From the NCBI GenBank assembly GCA_964020155.1, contig OZ026570.1, positions 1-64,000 of the forward strand: a DNA stretch of 64,000 bases, given 5' to 3'. The notes below the pieces were generated by a model. The model had not been told where the DNA came from, ran no database searches, and saw nothing but the letters and a program-made list of their open reading frames with translations. This stretch comes from Chondrilla cf. caribensis (lineage: Eukaryota; Porifera; Demospongiae; Chondrillida; Chondrillidae). The position numbers were made by a program, and so were the translations under genes. Below are positions 38,114 through 50,603 of the stretch, in pieces (the stretch's first letter is position 1; each line of letters starts with the position of its first letter).

Positions 38114-39356
38114 TACGTGTGTGTGTGTGTTTGTGTGTACATGCATGTATGCATGCACACACACATGCATTGCACGTTTGTGGACTTGACTGAAGTCATG
38201 TAGTTGTCTCCATAGAGCCTCATATCCACACATGATAAAATTGCCAACAAAGAATTTCCAGAAGAATTTCTATCAGACACCAATGAAAATGTGGAAATTG
38301 TTCACCTCAATAAAGGCAGCCACCCGTTAGGAGCAACCATCAAGTCTGTAGATGGGGACATAGTTGTGGCCAGAGTGCTGCATGGGAGTGTGGCCCACAA
38401 ATCTGGTGAGTGCCACAAGCGTGTCAGTATTGCTTGAAGGCTTGATTCTTCTGATTGTCCACTTTAGGACTTTTACATGTTGGAGATGTGTTAGTGAGCA
38501 TCAATGGCCATTCACTGGACAACAGGAGCGTGGATGATGTAGCTGATGAGATGCAGCAGTTGGAGGGGATGGTCACATTCCAACTTATTAGGCAGTCAAC
38601 CAGCTCCACCAAGTCAAGGGATCAGAGCAAAGTTAGAACCAAGTTAATGTGTGCCGGAGGTTGCTGTGTGATTTGTAGTCTCCCAACCACTCCCAGTTGA
38701 GCCAAAGAATGAGAGCACGGTTCTCTTATGATCCTATCAGTGATACCACCCTCCCGTGTCCAGAAGCTGGACTGGGATTCTGTAGAGGGGACATCTTGTG
38801 TGTATTGGACCAAGATGACCCTGAGTGGTGGCAAGCTGTTAAGGAGGGTAACTCGGTAAAAACTGGGCTCATTCCAAGTTTACTAAGACAATTGAGGAAT
38901 GAGCATACACATCACGCTAAAGCTAGATCTGCTAGGAAAGTGGGAACGTTAAGTGAGTCACAGAGGGTGTGTCTGCCATATGACACATTTGTGTATATTA
39001 GTTTTATGAAACTGTAATCTTTTCTCCAGGTAATATCAGGAAGAAAATGAAATCCCAGAAAGCAGTTTATGATGCTAATCGCATCCATGACTATGGGATT
39101 GAAGACGTACATCCTTATGAAGAAGTGGTGAAAATTGCCCCCCAGAATAATAGGCCCCGCCCACTGATATTGGTGGCTATCCATCCCATTGTCCAACTCC
39201 AGTCTATAATGGATCAGCTTATGTCCACTAATCCAAATCATTTCTCATTGCCACGAAGACAGCCCCACAGCTTATCCAGGGATGAGCTTGTTAACACTGA
39301 AGACATTTCTTGTGTCATTGCATCGGGAAAGACATGTTTGTTGAGTGTCCCCCCAC

Positions 39357-39418
<62 letters not shown>

Positions 39419-39907
39419 ATTCTTGTGTGTGTGCACACGCGCATGTTTGTGTGTGCATGTACGTGCATGTGCTTGTGTGCACCCATTGACTGTAGTATTG
39501 TTCTTTTCATTGTGCTTTTCCATTTCTTGCCAGGCTCTGCGAATATACAGAACAGCGGATATCAAACCTTTTGTGGTATTCTTCAAGCCATCTCCTCCCT
39601 CAACTCCATATGTAGTGAGTTGCTCTATATTACGTATGTTGGTCCAAATGCAGTGATTTTGATGATAGTTCTGTAATGTGCCTGTACTCGCATGCACGCA
39701 CACACCATACATACATAGGGAAATGAAGAAAGGAAGCTGTCTAGGGAAGGGGCACAAGTGCAAGAGAAGTATCACCACTACTTCGACCAAACTCTCCAAT
39801 ATTCAGATGTTCAGTCTGCAGTTCGTGATGTAAATAAGATAGCCAGACGCTTAAGACGGGACTTTCAATGGGTACCAGCTAACTGGGTACACACAGGCAC
39901 CCATTGA
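37480..39907 (+). CDS. MPP: MAGUK p55 (MPP/PALS) family scaffold
   Basis: Membrane-associated scaffold that organises cell-junction and polarity complexes. Ten exons close in frame (503 aa): 37480-37510, 37586-37704, 37774-37851, 37921-37998, 38216-38405, 38468-38631, 38697-38952, 39030-39358, 39534-39611, 39719-39907. Domain order is two L27-like helices bundles (about residues 10-125), PDZ (about 140-220; [16 protein letters not shown] core), SH3 (about 225-290; [25 protein letters not shown]), the basic hinge with QKAVYD, and a guanylate-kinase region ending WVPANWV. The kinase-like domain is about 35-40 residues shorter than usual: the NMP-binding stretch between HFSLPRRQP and SGKTCLLSV is missing inside exon 8. 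MAGUK kinase domains are normally catalytically dead binding modules. A (GT)n tract fills intron 4. The start ATG follows the CRE motif; convergent with WAC. Confidence 0.92.
38000..38162 (+). repeat. (GT)n microsatellite in MAGUK intron 4
   Basis: GT-rich tract beginning immediately after the splice donor of MAGUK exon 4 and interrupted by GCATGTATG-type segments. A second (GT)n tract starts at the donor of exon 8 (39359-39430). Confidence 0.95.
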
Positions 39908-40196
39908 TTATGTGATGGTCATGTGATCTGTAGATATCGTTTTTTTTTTATTTTCAATCACATTGATCCAACATCAGAATTTATTATTTACATAACTTTA
40001 TAATAATTGTAATCGTGCACAATGTTTTGATCTACAGTTTCTCTACAGAAGACTATAGGTGAAGTTTAACTTGGCTGCACACAGGGACTGTTATCTTGTG
40101 TCTTCTATCTCCTTCAAAATCTTTTTTAAACTCTGTAGGCTGGTGGTTGAATGGAGATATGAAATGTATCAATACACACCATAACAAACAGCTGAT

Positions 40197-42292
40197 TCAA
40201 GAGTTTGGGTCATACCGTGAAGTCTGCACATCAGACGATAGCGAAGCCATCTGTAAAGTAACACATGACTTGGCCAAATGGAAGTCCAATCTCCTGGTCA
40301 TTGATACAGTCTTGAACATAAACTCATTAGCAGATTGGTGGATCTGAAATAAAATAATTACGACAGTCAATTCAGAAAGACAAATCATAAAGATCACAAA
40401 CCTGTTTTTCCATCATCTCATTGGCTGGGGTGTACCAAAACTCTGTTAAATTGGGTTGAAAACTTTCAGCATCAATTGGTGGTATAGGAAGAGGTTCTCT
40501 CAAGTGCATTGGGAGATCAGCTATTGGGTTGTAGGACACAGAAGGACTCAGCAGTGAATTATATTTGGCACTATCTCCCGAGCTGTGAGACAAGCTCTCC
40601 TGACAGGGCTGCTTGCTGTCCTTTATTGACTTTGATAAACTTTGATCAGTAGTTTCTCTCGACCCTCCAAACGGGACCATCAGAGGAGTGATTGAATCAG
40701 ACACCGACAGACACTCTGTACTGGCTTGTGGTATGGCAGTGAGGAGAGTGACTTTACTGCCATCAATGTTACCCAAAGAATCGTGACAGATTGGAATGGA
40801 AGGCAGCGTCCGCTTAGGACAGTTGACAGCATCTGGCATGGATGAAGGAGGGCTGGGAGAAGACAATTCCATGGAAACACTTCCATCATCTTCATCTGTG
40901 ATTTTCTACATAAAAAATAAGATGCATGACACCCACAACGGAGCTCTCCTCACACCCCAGACGGCTCTCCTCGCACCCCAGACAGCTCTCCTCGCACCCC
41001 AGAGAGCTCTCCTCACACTCCAGACAGGTCTCCTCACACCCCAGACAGCTCTCCTCGCACCCCAGACAGCTCTCCTCACACCCCTAGCACAGTTTAGTAC
41101 TCACAGTTTCCTTGTGAAGCGGGGGTATCATGGCGCACTGTTGAAGGAGAAGTGCTTGTTGAAGTGGATGGAGGTCTTGGGCTGAAGAAAACAGCAGTAC
41201 ATCTAATCATGGAGTAGTATACACGTATATGCACCCATACACGCATGTACACATGCATACATGCACTCCACTCAACACACTGGAGTGTCCACAGTGGGTG
41301 CTCACCTTCTGGAGGGAGAATCTGCAGCTTTGGGTCACTGCTACCCGTACTTCGCTGCTTGGTAGTTGGAGATGTGACATCCGGAGTCACACTGGAAGAA
41401 GAGGAGAGGTGGCTCCTCGGAGGACAGACCAACAGAGGGGACAGTTTTCGAGGGGTACTGGACGCAGATGTTGATCGTGATTGGCTCTGACTGGTGCAGT
41501 GTTTGGTAACAATGACTTCACTGTGCCTCCTTATGGCATCTACATCATCGGTTGGACCTTGATCATGTTTCCTCGTGGAGTCCGTACCAGAGGTCTCTCT
41601 ATCATGTCCCTTGATGAGATCTGTGTGAGATGATTCTTGATCAGTCGAGTCTTGTCCTATCAAAACATCTTCTTTTAACCTTGGAAAGACATAGTAGCCA
41701 TGGCAACCATCTAAATACACTCAACTTATGATCACCAATACCTCTTAATGGTCCCCTTAGTGGGTCTGGTCCACTGAGACTTCTCTGTCCTTTGGTTGTA
41801 GTAGTAAATGCGTCCTTTAGAACTCATATGCTCCGTCCAAATGTCATTATCAATGCTTTCTTCTGTCTTACGCTTTCTATCATCTACAGATCTTTCCTGG
41901 GTGTGGTTGTCATGGTGACTATTATGACGTGAACTGTAATCTATTAATGACAAGAATCAATCGTGGTGATACGGACCAGGCAAGGCATCACTACTGATGA
42001 TAACAAAGAACATACATGACTTGTAGGCATCAGCTTTTGGATGAGTTCTGGCATTGGAGGACATTCTGTTTGAGGCTCTGGTTGAGGAGACTCCGGGATC
42101 TTTGGACGAATTGGTACCATGACGAAACTTGCTTGCCTGAAATAGGACAAATAACTACTCAAAGCGAGTCGCAGAGATCTGAGTCTTGATGATCCTCACC
42201 GTTCTGTAACCTCTATAGTCTCTTCCAGACATTGCAAATTGAATAGAAGAGGCCCAATTTCTACCACCACAGACAATGGCTTCGCCTGACAT
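40197..42292 (-). CDS. WAC: WAC-like WW-domain adaptor
   Basis: In animals WAC is a nuclear WW/coiled-coil adaptor that recruits RNF20/40 for histone H2B ubiquitination. Seven exons close in frame (504 aa): 42292-42200, 42136-42016, 41940-41742, 41679-41306, 41181-41105, 40905-40402, 40343-40197. The WW domain (DIWTEHMSSKGRIYYYNQRT, then EKSQWTRP; about residues 87-120) has the D-W-E-H start and YYYN-RT-SQW core seen in WAC. The middle is long, Ser/Pro-rich and disordered. The C-terminal 65 residues (WYTPANEMMEKQ onward) resemble the conserved WAC tail with its W-x-A-x-EKQ pattern. A Gln-rich QQALLLQQC segment lies in exon 5. WW proteins of other families (PCIF1, SETD2) fit less well; the tail match is weak, so the orthology call is moderate. 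Confidence 0.7.
40940..41095 (+). repeat. 21-bp minisatellite in WAC intron 5
   Basis: About seven imperfect copies of a CTCCTCACACCCCAGACAG-type unit lie between WAC exons 5 and 6. Plus-strand frames through it are repeat artefacts. Confidence 0.9.
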
Positions 42293-42867
42293 CAGATTCT
42301 CCCTAAAACCAAGTTAGCGAGTTCAGGAACACGTGCTGGACAGAGGGATCCAGGCCACAGCTTTACTGACGGGCTCTCGATGATGATTTGTGAAACCAGA
42401 AGAAGTTTGACGGTTTACACGGCAGAAATTTTGAGCAAAACATAAAATTCGAGCTCTTTTAGTTCAAATCTATATTTTTATCCGTCAAAGGCCAGAGTAC
42501 ACGTTTCCTATAGCCAAAAAATGCCTTCAATATTTCCCATCCCCATATCTTTAGCAGCCATTTTACACGAGGTCTGAAACGTAAACGCAATCGAAACGCA
42601 CATAAGACCGGTAATGACGAATGAATCATGAAAAAAGTTATCAAGTATATTATATATACAATGATCATTGAGGATTACAGTAACTTGCGTTTCCATAATT
42701 GAAATAAAACTGAATAAAAAGCATCGTGAGATCTCGGTGGATCATTCCATGTTAAGTGATAAGCAACCTATGTGGGTGCAAAGAGCAGTACTTAAGCACA
42801 CAGAGAGTATTCCTGTTGGAGATCTATGGGCTGAATATACATAAGAGTATACTGTGATACTACATTA

Positions 42868-42990
42868 ATATACAGAGAATATGTGAGGGTATACAGGGAA
42901 TATGTGAGGGTATACAGGGAATATGTAAGGATATACAGGGAATATGTAAGGGTATACAGGGAATTTGTAAAATTATACAGGGAATATACA
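42868..42990 (+). repeat. Short tandem repeat, ~21-bp unit
   Basis: Five to six copies of GAATATGTRAGGGTATACAGG follow the exostosin-like stop codon. They give the overlapping minus-strand frames a false periodic Ile/Tyr/Pro protein. Confidence 0.85.
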
Positions 42991-43318
42991 AGGATACACA
43001 GAAATATGTAACAATATACATAGAATATGCATAAAGTACAGTTGTGCAATACGGCAGAACAAAGTGACCTTCCTCCCATGGTTTTGTAAAGCAGACCACT
43101 GTGTCACTGTGATGGCTCTCAGAAGAGACAGGGTGGAATGCAAGTTCTCTTCACGAACTGTAACAGCTGCTTTGTGCCAATCAACCATGCCACTCAGCGG
43201 AGGGAGATAGTGATCAGCTGTAACAACCGGAACGCACCCAAACCACAGTGATTGCACCAAACAATGACTCCAAACCTACAAGGGGTACATCTGGAGATTG
43301 TAGAAGTACAAAGCACAC

Positions 43319-43384
<66 letters not shown>

Positions 43385-44874
43385 ACCTTACTGTCTCCAA
43401 GACAGAGACAGTATTTGGTGCTCATCAGGTATGCCATGTGGTCACTATCAGACAGCTCTCCAGGGACCAATTTGACATCGTGTGATGAAGAAAATAGCTT
43501 GAATACTGCTGGTCTCAATTTGCCTCTATTAACATGATTTAAGAGAGCAATACAATAATGGATTAAGTTACAACGGAACACTGAAGTAGTGACTGACTAC
43601 TGAAAGAGAATGCAATGGACCACTAGACTACATTGTGACTAACTCAACAGTGTCCCCTGAAAGGAATAGCAAGGTACTCCTGTCGTTGAAGTCTGCTATG
43701 TGCCCACTTCCTATGATGTGCCAGGGCACCACACCCCTACCAGGGGGACTAGGGATACATATATCTTTATTGGGGACAAAGAAATCACTGGCAGTTGAAG
43801 CAGTGTTGACCAAACCAATAATGTTCTTCCATTCAGGGATCAGTTGGAGTATGCCCGCCCCCATCTCATCACCACAGACATAGAAGTGATCCACCCCCTT
43901 ACTGAAGTTCCAGAATGGGGAAGTAATTCGTATGTCATCAATCATTTCCTTGGCAACTCTTCTAGCCACCGTCAGTCCATCTTGTGGACCCTTCCCTGTT
44001 CTCCATGCAGTACAGTGAATAGGAATGAAGAAGAAGTGGGCCTTCTCGGGGTCCGAGGTGATGAAACCACTTTGCGACAGCAAGTCCATAAACAGCTGTT
44101 CAACTCCATGCTTGTAGACATCAGCAGTTGCCATGCCAACCCCAATATCAGTAGCATGAACATATCTTGCGGATGATTAAGGAGACATCCTCAATAAATA
44201 GAAGACGAGGAACACACAACACAAAACTGTACATTATGTCACACTTTGATATACTGAAATAGATACATTTTTAGATGGTCTAACATCTCCTGATAATGGG
44301 CAGAATGCATAAGGTAAGCAGATATGATCTCCGACTGCGAAGCATTGGTCCCTGCTGTTCTATGAACCACTTTCACATACAAGTCGGAACCAGACAGAGG
44401 ACGCTTCTGTGAAATTGCACTCTTGATCCAGCCACTACTGGAGAACCCTACACAACGCTCCAAAGAAGTACATATTCTCTTAAGATCATCAATGGAAGGT
44501 TTCTGTAGATACGCTATGTCCTAAAACGGAGACTCGTCATGATAATGGCAATATGTGCAGCAGTGTACATGGTGTGTGCGGTGAGTGTCATGGAGAAATT
44601 GACCACCTGCAGGATCACTGATGGCAGAGTTCTATTTAAATTGGCCTTCCCAGGAAAGTTTATCCCGTAAATGTAAATGGTGGCAATGTTTGTTATAAAA
44701 GCTATTCGGATGCCGATTCTTTTCCAGACTGAAAAGTAGCTCAATGGAATGTTGCGGCAAAATTCAGTCTCATTATATTCAGTGATAGGATAATTTCTTG
44801 GTTGGGTAGGATAAATATTTACGTTTCAAAATTTAACTTAGGACAATTTTTGGATGGTCAATTTTTGCCATGTC

Positions 44875-44909
<35 letters not shown>

Positions 44910-45211
44910 GATGATCATCTCACGTACATCACCAGGTGAATCCATGTTGTTGAAAGATACATAAGATACTCCAACTCCTTCTTCGGAACACTTTTTCACC
45001 GCTTGGGACACCTAATATCAATATTGAAACCCTAGTGATCATCATAACTCAGAAACATGTTTCCTGGGCTCACTTCGGTATGCCTCGTAGCCTCTTCTGC
45101 GCATCGTATCACATCCGATCTCTGTATCCAACACAGAAGAACCACCGTAACAAGTCCTTGTAGAATAAAGACGAGTAAGAAAAAATAATACCATCTGAAC
45201 GAGCAGCTCAT
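42973..45211 (-). CDS. Exostosin-domain (GT47) glycosyltransferase
   Basis: Type II Golgi-type membrane protein of the exostosin/GT47 superfamily, which includes heparan sulfate polymerases. Exons read: 45211-45074 (MSCSFRWYYFF..., a signal-anchor of about residues 5-26), 45011-44928, 44520 to about 44262, 44165 to about 43640, one ending near 43390, and a last one to a stop near 42973. Family features are a start like IYVHATDIG, EKAHFFFIPIHC, a DHFYVCGDEMG block, GKLRPAVFKLF, and the acceptor-side QSLWFGCVPVVTADHYLPP, equivalent to the usual GC-I/V-P-V-I-I-S-D block. Exon 3 holds a Cys segment (RICTSLERCVGFSSSGW) that vaguely recalls PAN/apple modules. Which GT47 subfamily is unclear, and the 3' end is uncertain because a donor (AAG/GTCACT) near 43070 is possible. 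Head-to-head with the Wnt gene. Confidence 0.82.
43321..43386 (+). repeat. (CA)n microsatellite in exostosin-like gene intron
   Basis: About 30 CA units next to the predicted splice donor GACAGTAAG/GTGTGT on the minus strand. Many introns in this window start directly with a GT tract. Confidence 0.95.
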
Positions 45212-45560
45212 GATAGTCGTATCATATCACGTGCTCCTCCTACGCACGGATACCAAAGACCCGCGTAGTAGCACGTTTTGCTTGTGTTCTAAGCGAGTTC
45301 CTTGTCGCTATTTGCGCGAAGCCTCTTAAAGTGTTCACTTACGTCTCAAATATGTTCACCATGACAGGTAACAAACTCTTCTATACCTGTTTACACGCAA
45401 GATTTGGTCACTCTTTCTCCCTCCTGTATTCTCCCAACGACAATGTAAGTTCCTCCAAAGATTCATGGATGGTATATAGCAGTAGTCTATAAGCTTTCGT
45501 TAGTAGGCTTGTTTCTGATAGTCCTTGACTGCGTCATTTCTCTATTTCTTACTCTCTCAG

Positions 45561-46581
45561 GACATACCAACTACTGCTCGTTTCCATCGTGTCTTCTTTC
45601 ACACTGGTTCTCGGGGATGGCGCTACTATAGCCAAATGTCAAGACGTGTACGATTTGTCCTATAGTCAAAGACAATTTTGCCGCGTTAATCCGCAAATCC
45701 TACCCTTGATAGAGGCAGCGGAATCCGCTACTCTCAGGGAATGTCAGTTTTTGTTCAGAAAGCAATTGTGGAACTGTACGGGATTTGGCGTGCTTCGCTC
45801 CTCGTACACCCGCGAGGTCGCCACACCAGAGACCGCATTCCAAGTCTCCCTTATGTCGGCCATTCTAACGAAGAAAGTTGCCCAAGCCTGCAAGGAAGGC
45901 GACATCAATCTATGCGCTTGTGGGAGAGGGGCCACGCTGCCAAGGGATGGCAGAGCGAGCTACTACAGGAGCTGCTCGGAGAACATACAGTACGGGGTGA
46001 CTGTGTCCAAGAAGTTCCTGGATGAGGCGGAACGTGACAGAGGATCCAGTTTGAGGCAGCTGGTAAGGCTACAGAATTTCGAGGTTGGACGAACAGTGCT
46101 GTCCAGGTTGACTTCAAGTTTGGGACCTCGATGTCGTTGCCATGGTCTAACTGGGACATGTTCTATCAAGACTTGCTGGACAGCAACGGCTACTGTGCAA
46201 TCAATTGGGAATGAACTGCTCAAGAAATATGGTAACCCTTGTAAAGTGACCCTAGCTCCAGCCAACCCCTACACCTTAGCTCTTACTCTCAAGCCAATCT
46301 GTGACAAAGGCATTGATTCCGAAATGCTTATATACTCAGACGCAAGCCCGGACTATTGCCAGCCTGATCCCGCCAAGGGGTCCTATGGGACCAGGGGTAG
46401 GGAGTGTAACCCGCTTGCCCTGCCCCCCAGTCCAGAGAGCTGCACCAGTTTGTGCTGCAGTAGAGGGTTCACACCCAGGAAGGAACAAGTTGTCTACAGC
46501 TGCAACTGTAGACTTGAATATTGCTGTAGAGTGAAGTGTGATGTTTGCCAGAGATTAGTAACAAAATTTATCTGTAATTGA
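45561..46581 (+). CDS. WNT: Wnt ligand, threonine at the acylation site (first exon unresolved)
   Basis: Secreted lipid-modified signal for Frizzled receptors. A single large exon encodes nearly the whole protein (339 codons plus stop) after the acceptor CTCTCAG at 45554-45560. It begins with a hydrophobic leader (YQLLLVSIVSSFTLVLGDG) that looks like a signal peptide. Family marks: CQFLFRKQLWNC, CACGRG, the RCRCHGLTGTCSIKTCW core, FGTR-equivalent GSYGTRGREC, and the Cys-dense tail CCSRGF...CRVKCDVCQRLVTKFICN. The canonical core is CHGxSGSC, whose first Ser is palmitoleoylated by Porcupine; here it is Thr (ACT codon). No ATG with a compatible reading phase was found in 45212-45560; ATG codons at 45350 and 45463 do not join in frame, so the 5' exon remains open. 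The subtype cannot be named. Confidence 0.93.
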
Positions 46582-46952
46582 TATAACCCTTATGTTTTAT
46601 TATTACTACAGAAATAAGAAACAATAATGATATCTTGCATAGCTTATAAATGTACAGTGTATTCGGACATGACATCATTGATACACCACGTCAATAGTGA
46701 TAGATTTATAATGAAAATACACATGCATGTTAAGAATAAAAATAAACATAATGTCGCCATAGAAACAGGTTCGTACAGGGTATATCCCTTCACAACTAGT
46801 GTAAACTGGTGCTAACTGGTTTATATTCGGAAATTAAAATGAAGCCAGCTCATTTTCATTCTATTATGAAAACAGTTCCTTCACTTTCAAAAGGGTTGTT
46901 AACCCATAAACATAACTCAGAGGATCTAGTACAGGGAAGAAGACTTCTTAGA

Positions 46953-49172
<2,220 letters not shown>

Positions 49173-49333
49173 ATTTGAGGTTCATTGAACTCATTTTCAA
49201 ATAGTATACTCCATAACAAGAATAATTAAGTAATTCACATTACACACTTCCAATACACAGTAACAATTAAGGTGTATATTATCAAATTAATGTTTGCAGC
49301 TATCATTAATTCAATAATGGTCTCCTCACTAAA

Positions 49334-50494
49334 TCAACATTCGAGAAAACTGACAGCTCTGGCAAGCTGTCCCAGCATCTTTTGTGGAGTTGTGGTGTGC
49401 TCCTCAGCGACCACTACAATAAGAGAGAATAGTAATACACACGCTCACACACACACACACACGCACACACACACACCTGACTGGTTGATAATAATGGTAT
49501 TCATAGCTTCATCAAATTGCCACTTTCTCGCGCTGACCTCTAAACAAAGCAAAGAATGGCAATGGGTGATACTCTTGGTCACGGCACAGTCACACACAGT
49601 CAGACCTAGTTGAAGCTGGTCTTGGGTCAGGCCTGTCATATCAAGGACTGACTGCACTTTAACCACAGTATAAGATCTGGCAATCAAGTTCAGTAACCTT
49701 GTCTGTAAGGAAGCTGGATGGCCATCAGGAGACATTCACCATGTGAAACACACCACTCACTCCACATGGAACACACCACTCACTCCACATGGGACACACC
49801 ACTCACACCACTCACTCCACATGGGACACACCACTCACTCCACATGGGACACACCACTCACTCCACATGGGACACACCACTCACTCCACATGGGACACAC
49901 CACTCACTCCACATGGAACACACTGCACGCCACATACACACCTTTGAGAGCTGTCATCAAACCTGAGAGATGGGGTGGCCACGTGTGACTGCTAATAATA
50001 CCGTATATCTCTATAAACTGTCCATTCCATAACTTCTTCCCAATATCCCATAAACAAGTCAGGTCTTCATTTTCCTGAAACCAATTTTTAATATTTACGA
50101 TTTTAATGGGTCAGAGAAACAGGAACAAACTACAACAGGAAAGCAAGGAGATCACTACACTGTCTGTGGGTCGCTAACCTTTTGTGATGCTGGCATTCTT
50201 GCCCACAATAATTTTGCATGTTCACTGAAATTCAAATAAGTCAGCAGTGAACAAGACAACCATGACAACCGTGGTACCAGATGTACTCACAGCTCGTTCT
50301 TCAACAAGTACACACCCAACAAACAGCCGTAGATCTCAGGAGATACTACACCGGTTGACGACTGAATAGAGATAAAACCATTAAATTATATACATAATTC
50401 ACATTTGTGATCCGTTAGATGTTACTTCTAATTCTGCCTGTTCGCAGAAATCCGCTAAACCTTCGAAATCTTCCACTCTCAAATACTCTTCCAT
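49334..50494 (-). CDS. COPS8: COP9 signalosome subunit 8
   Basis: Smallest core subunit of the COP9 signalosome, which removes NEDD8 from cullin ubiquitin ligases. Seven exons close in frame (189 aa; the human protein is about 209): 50494-50426, 50361-50291, 50224-50179, 50074-49942, 49713-49606, 49539-49477, 49413-49334. Matching blocks are FEGLADFCEQAELE (N-terminus), SPEIYGCLLGVYLLKNELEH, AKLLWARMP, LTCLWDIGKKLWNGQF, LLNLIARSYTVVKVQSVLDM, RKWQFDEAMNTII and the terminal LGQLARAVSFLEC. The helical repeat plus winged-helix layout is that of CSN8. Start codons of this gene and NSF are 109 bp apart; the 3' end faces the seven-TM gene 161 bp away. Confidence 0.93.
49740..49925 (+). repeat. ~24-bp minisatellite in COPS8 intron 4
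   Basis: Seven to eight copies of a CACTCACTCCACATGGGACA-type unit lie between COPS8 exons 4 and 5. The periodic plus-strand frames over it are artefacts. Confidence 0.93.
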
Positions 50495-50603
50495 TTTGTA
50501 CTGGTCTGGCTACGAATGTCGTCAGAATTAAATGGCGGTCGAGCAGCTACAGACAGAGATCTGTACGTACGTGCATGATCATGCATGAATCAGCATTTCA
50601 AAA
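50495..50603. promoter_or_regulatory. Divergent COPS8/NSF promoter
   Basis: Only 109 bp separate the two start codons, so both genes must share this promoter and 5' leaders. It contains a YY1-like AAATGGCGGTC (from 50530) and a perfect 14-bp palindrome TGCATGATCATGCA at 50572-50585. The NSF start itself lies in AAAATGGCGACC, also YY1-like. No TATA box is visible. Confidence 0.6.

Noticed and set aside
45350..45443. First Wnt exon starting at ATG 45350 with donor CAAT/GTAAGT
   Set aside because: Joining it to the acceptor at 45561 gives the wrong phase and an early stop; the other local donors also fail to match the Wnt frame.
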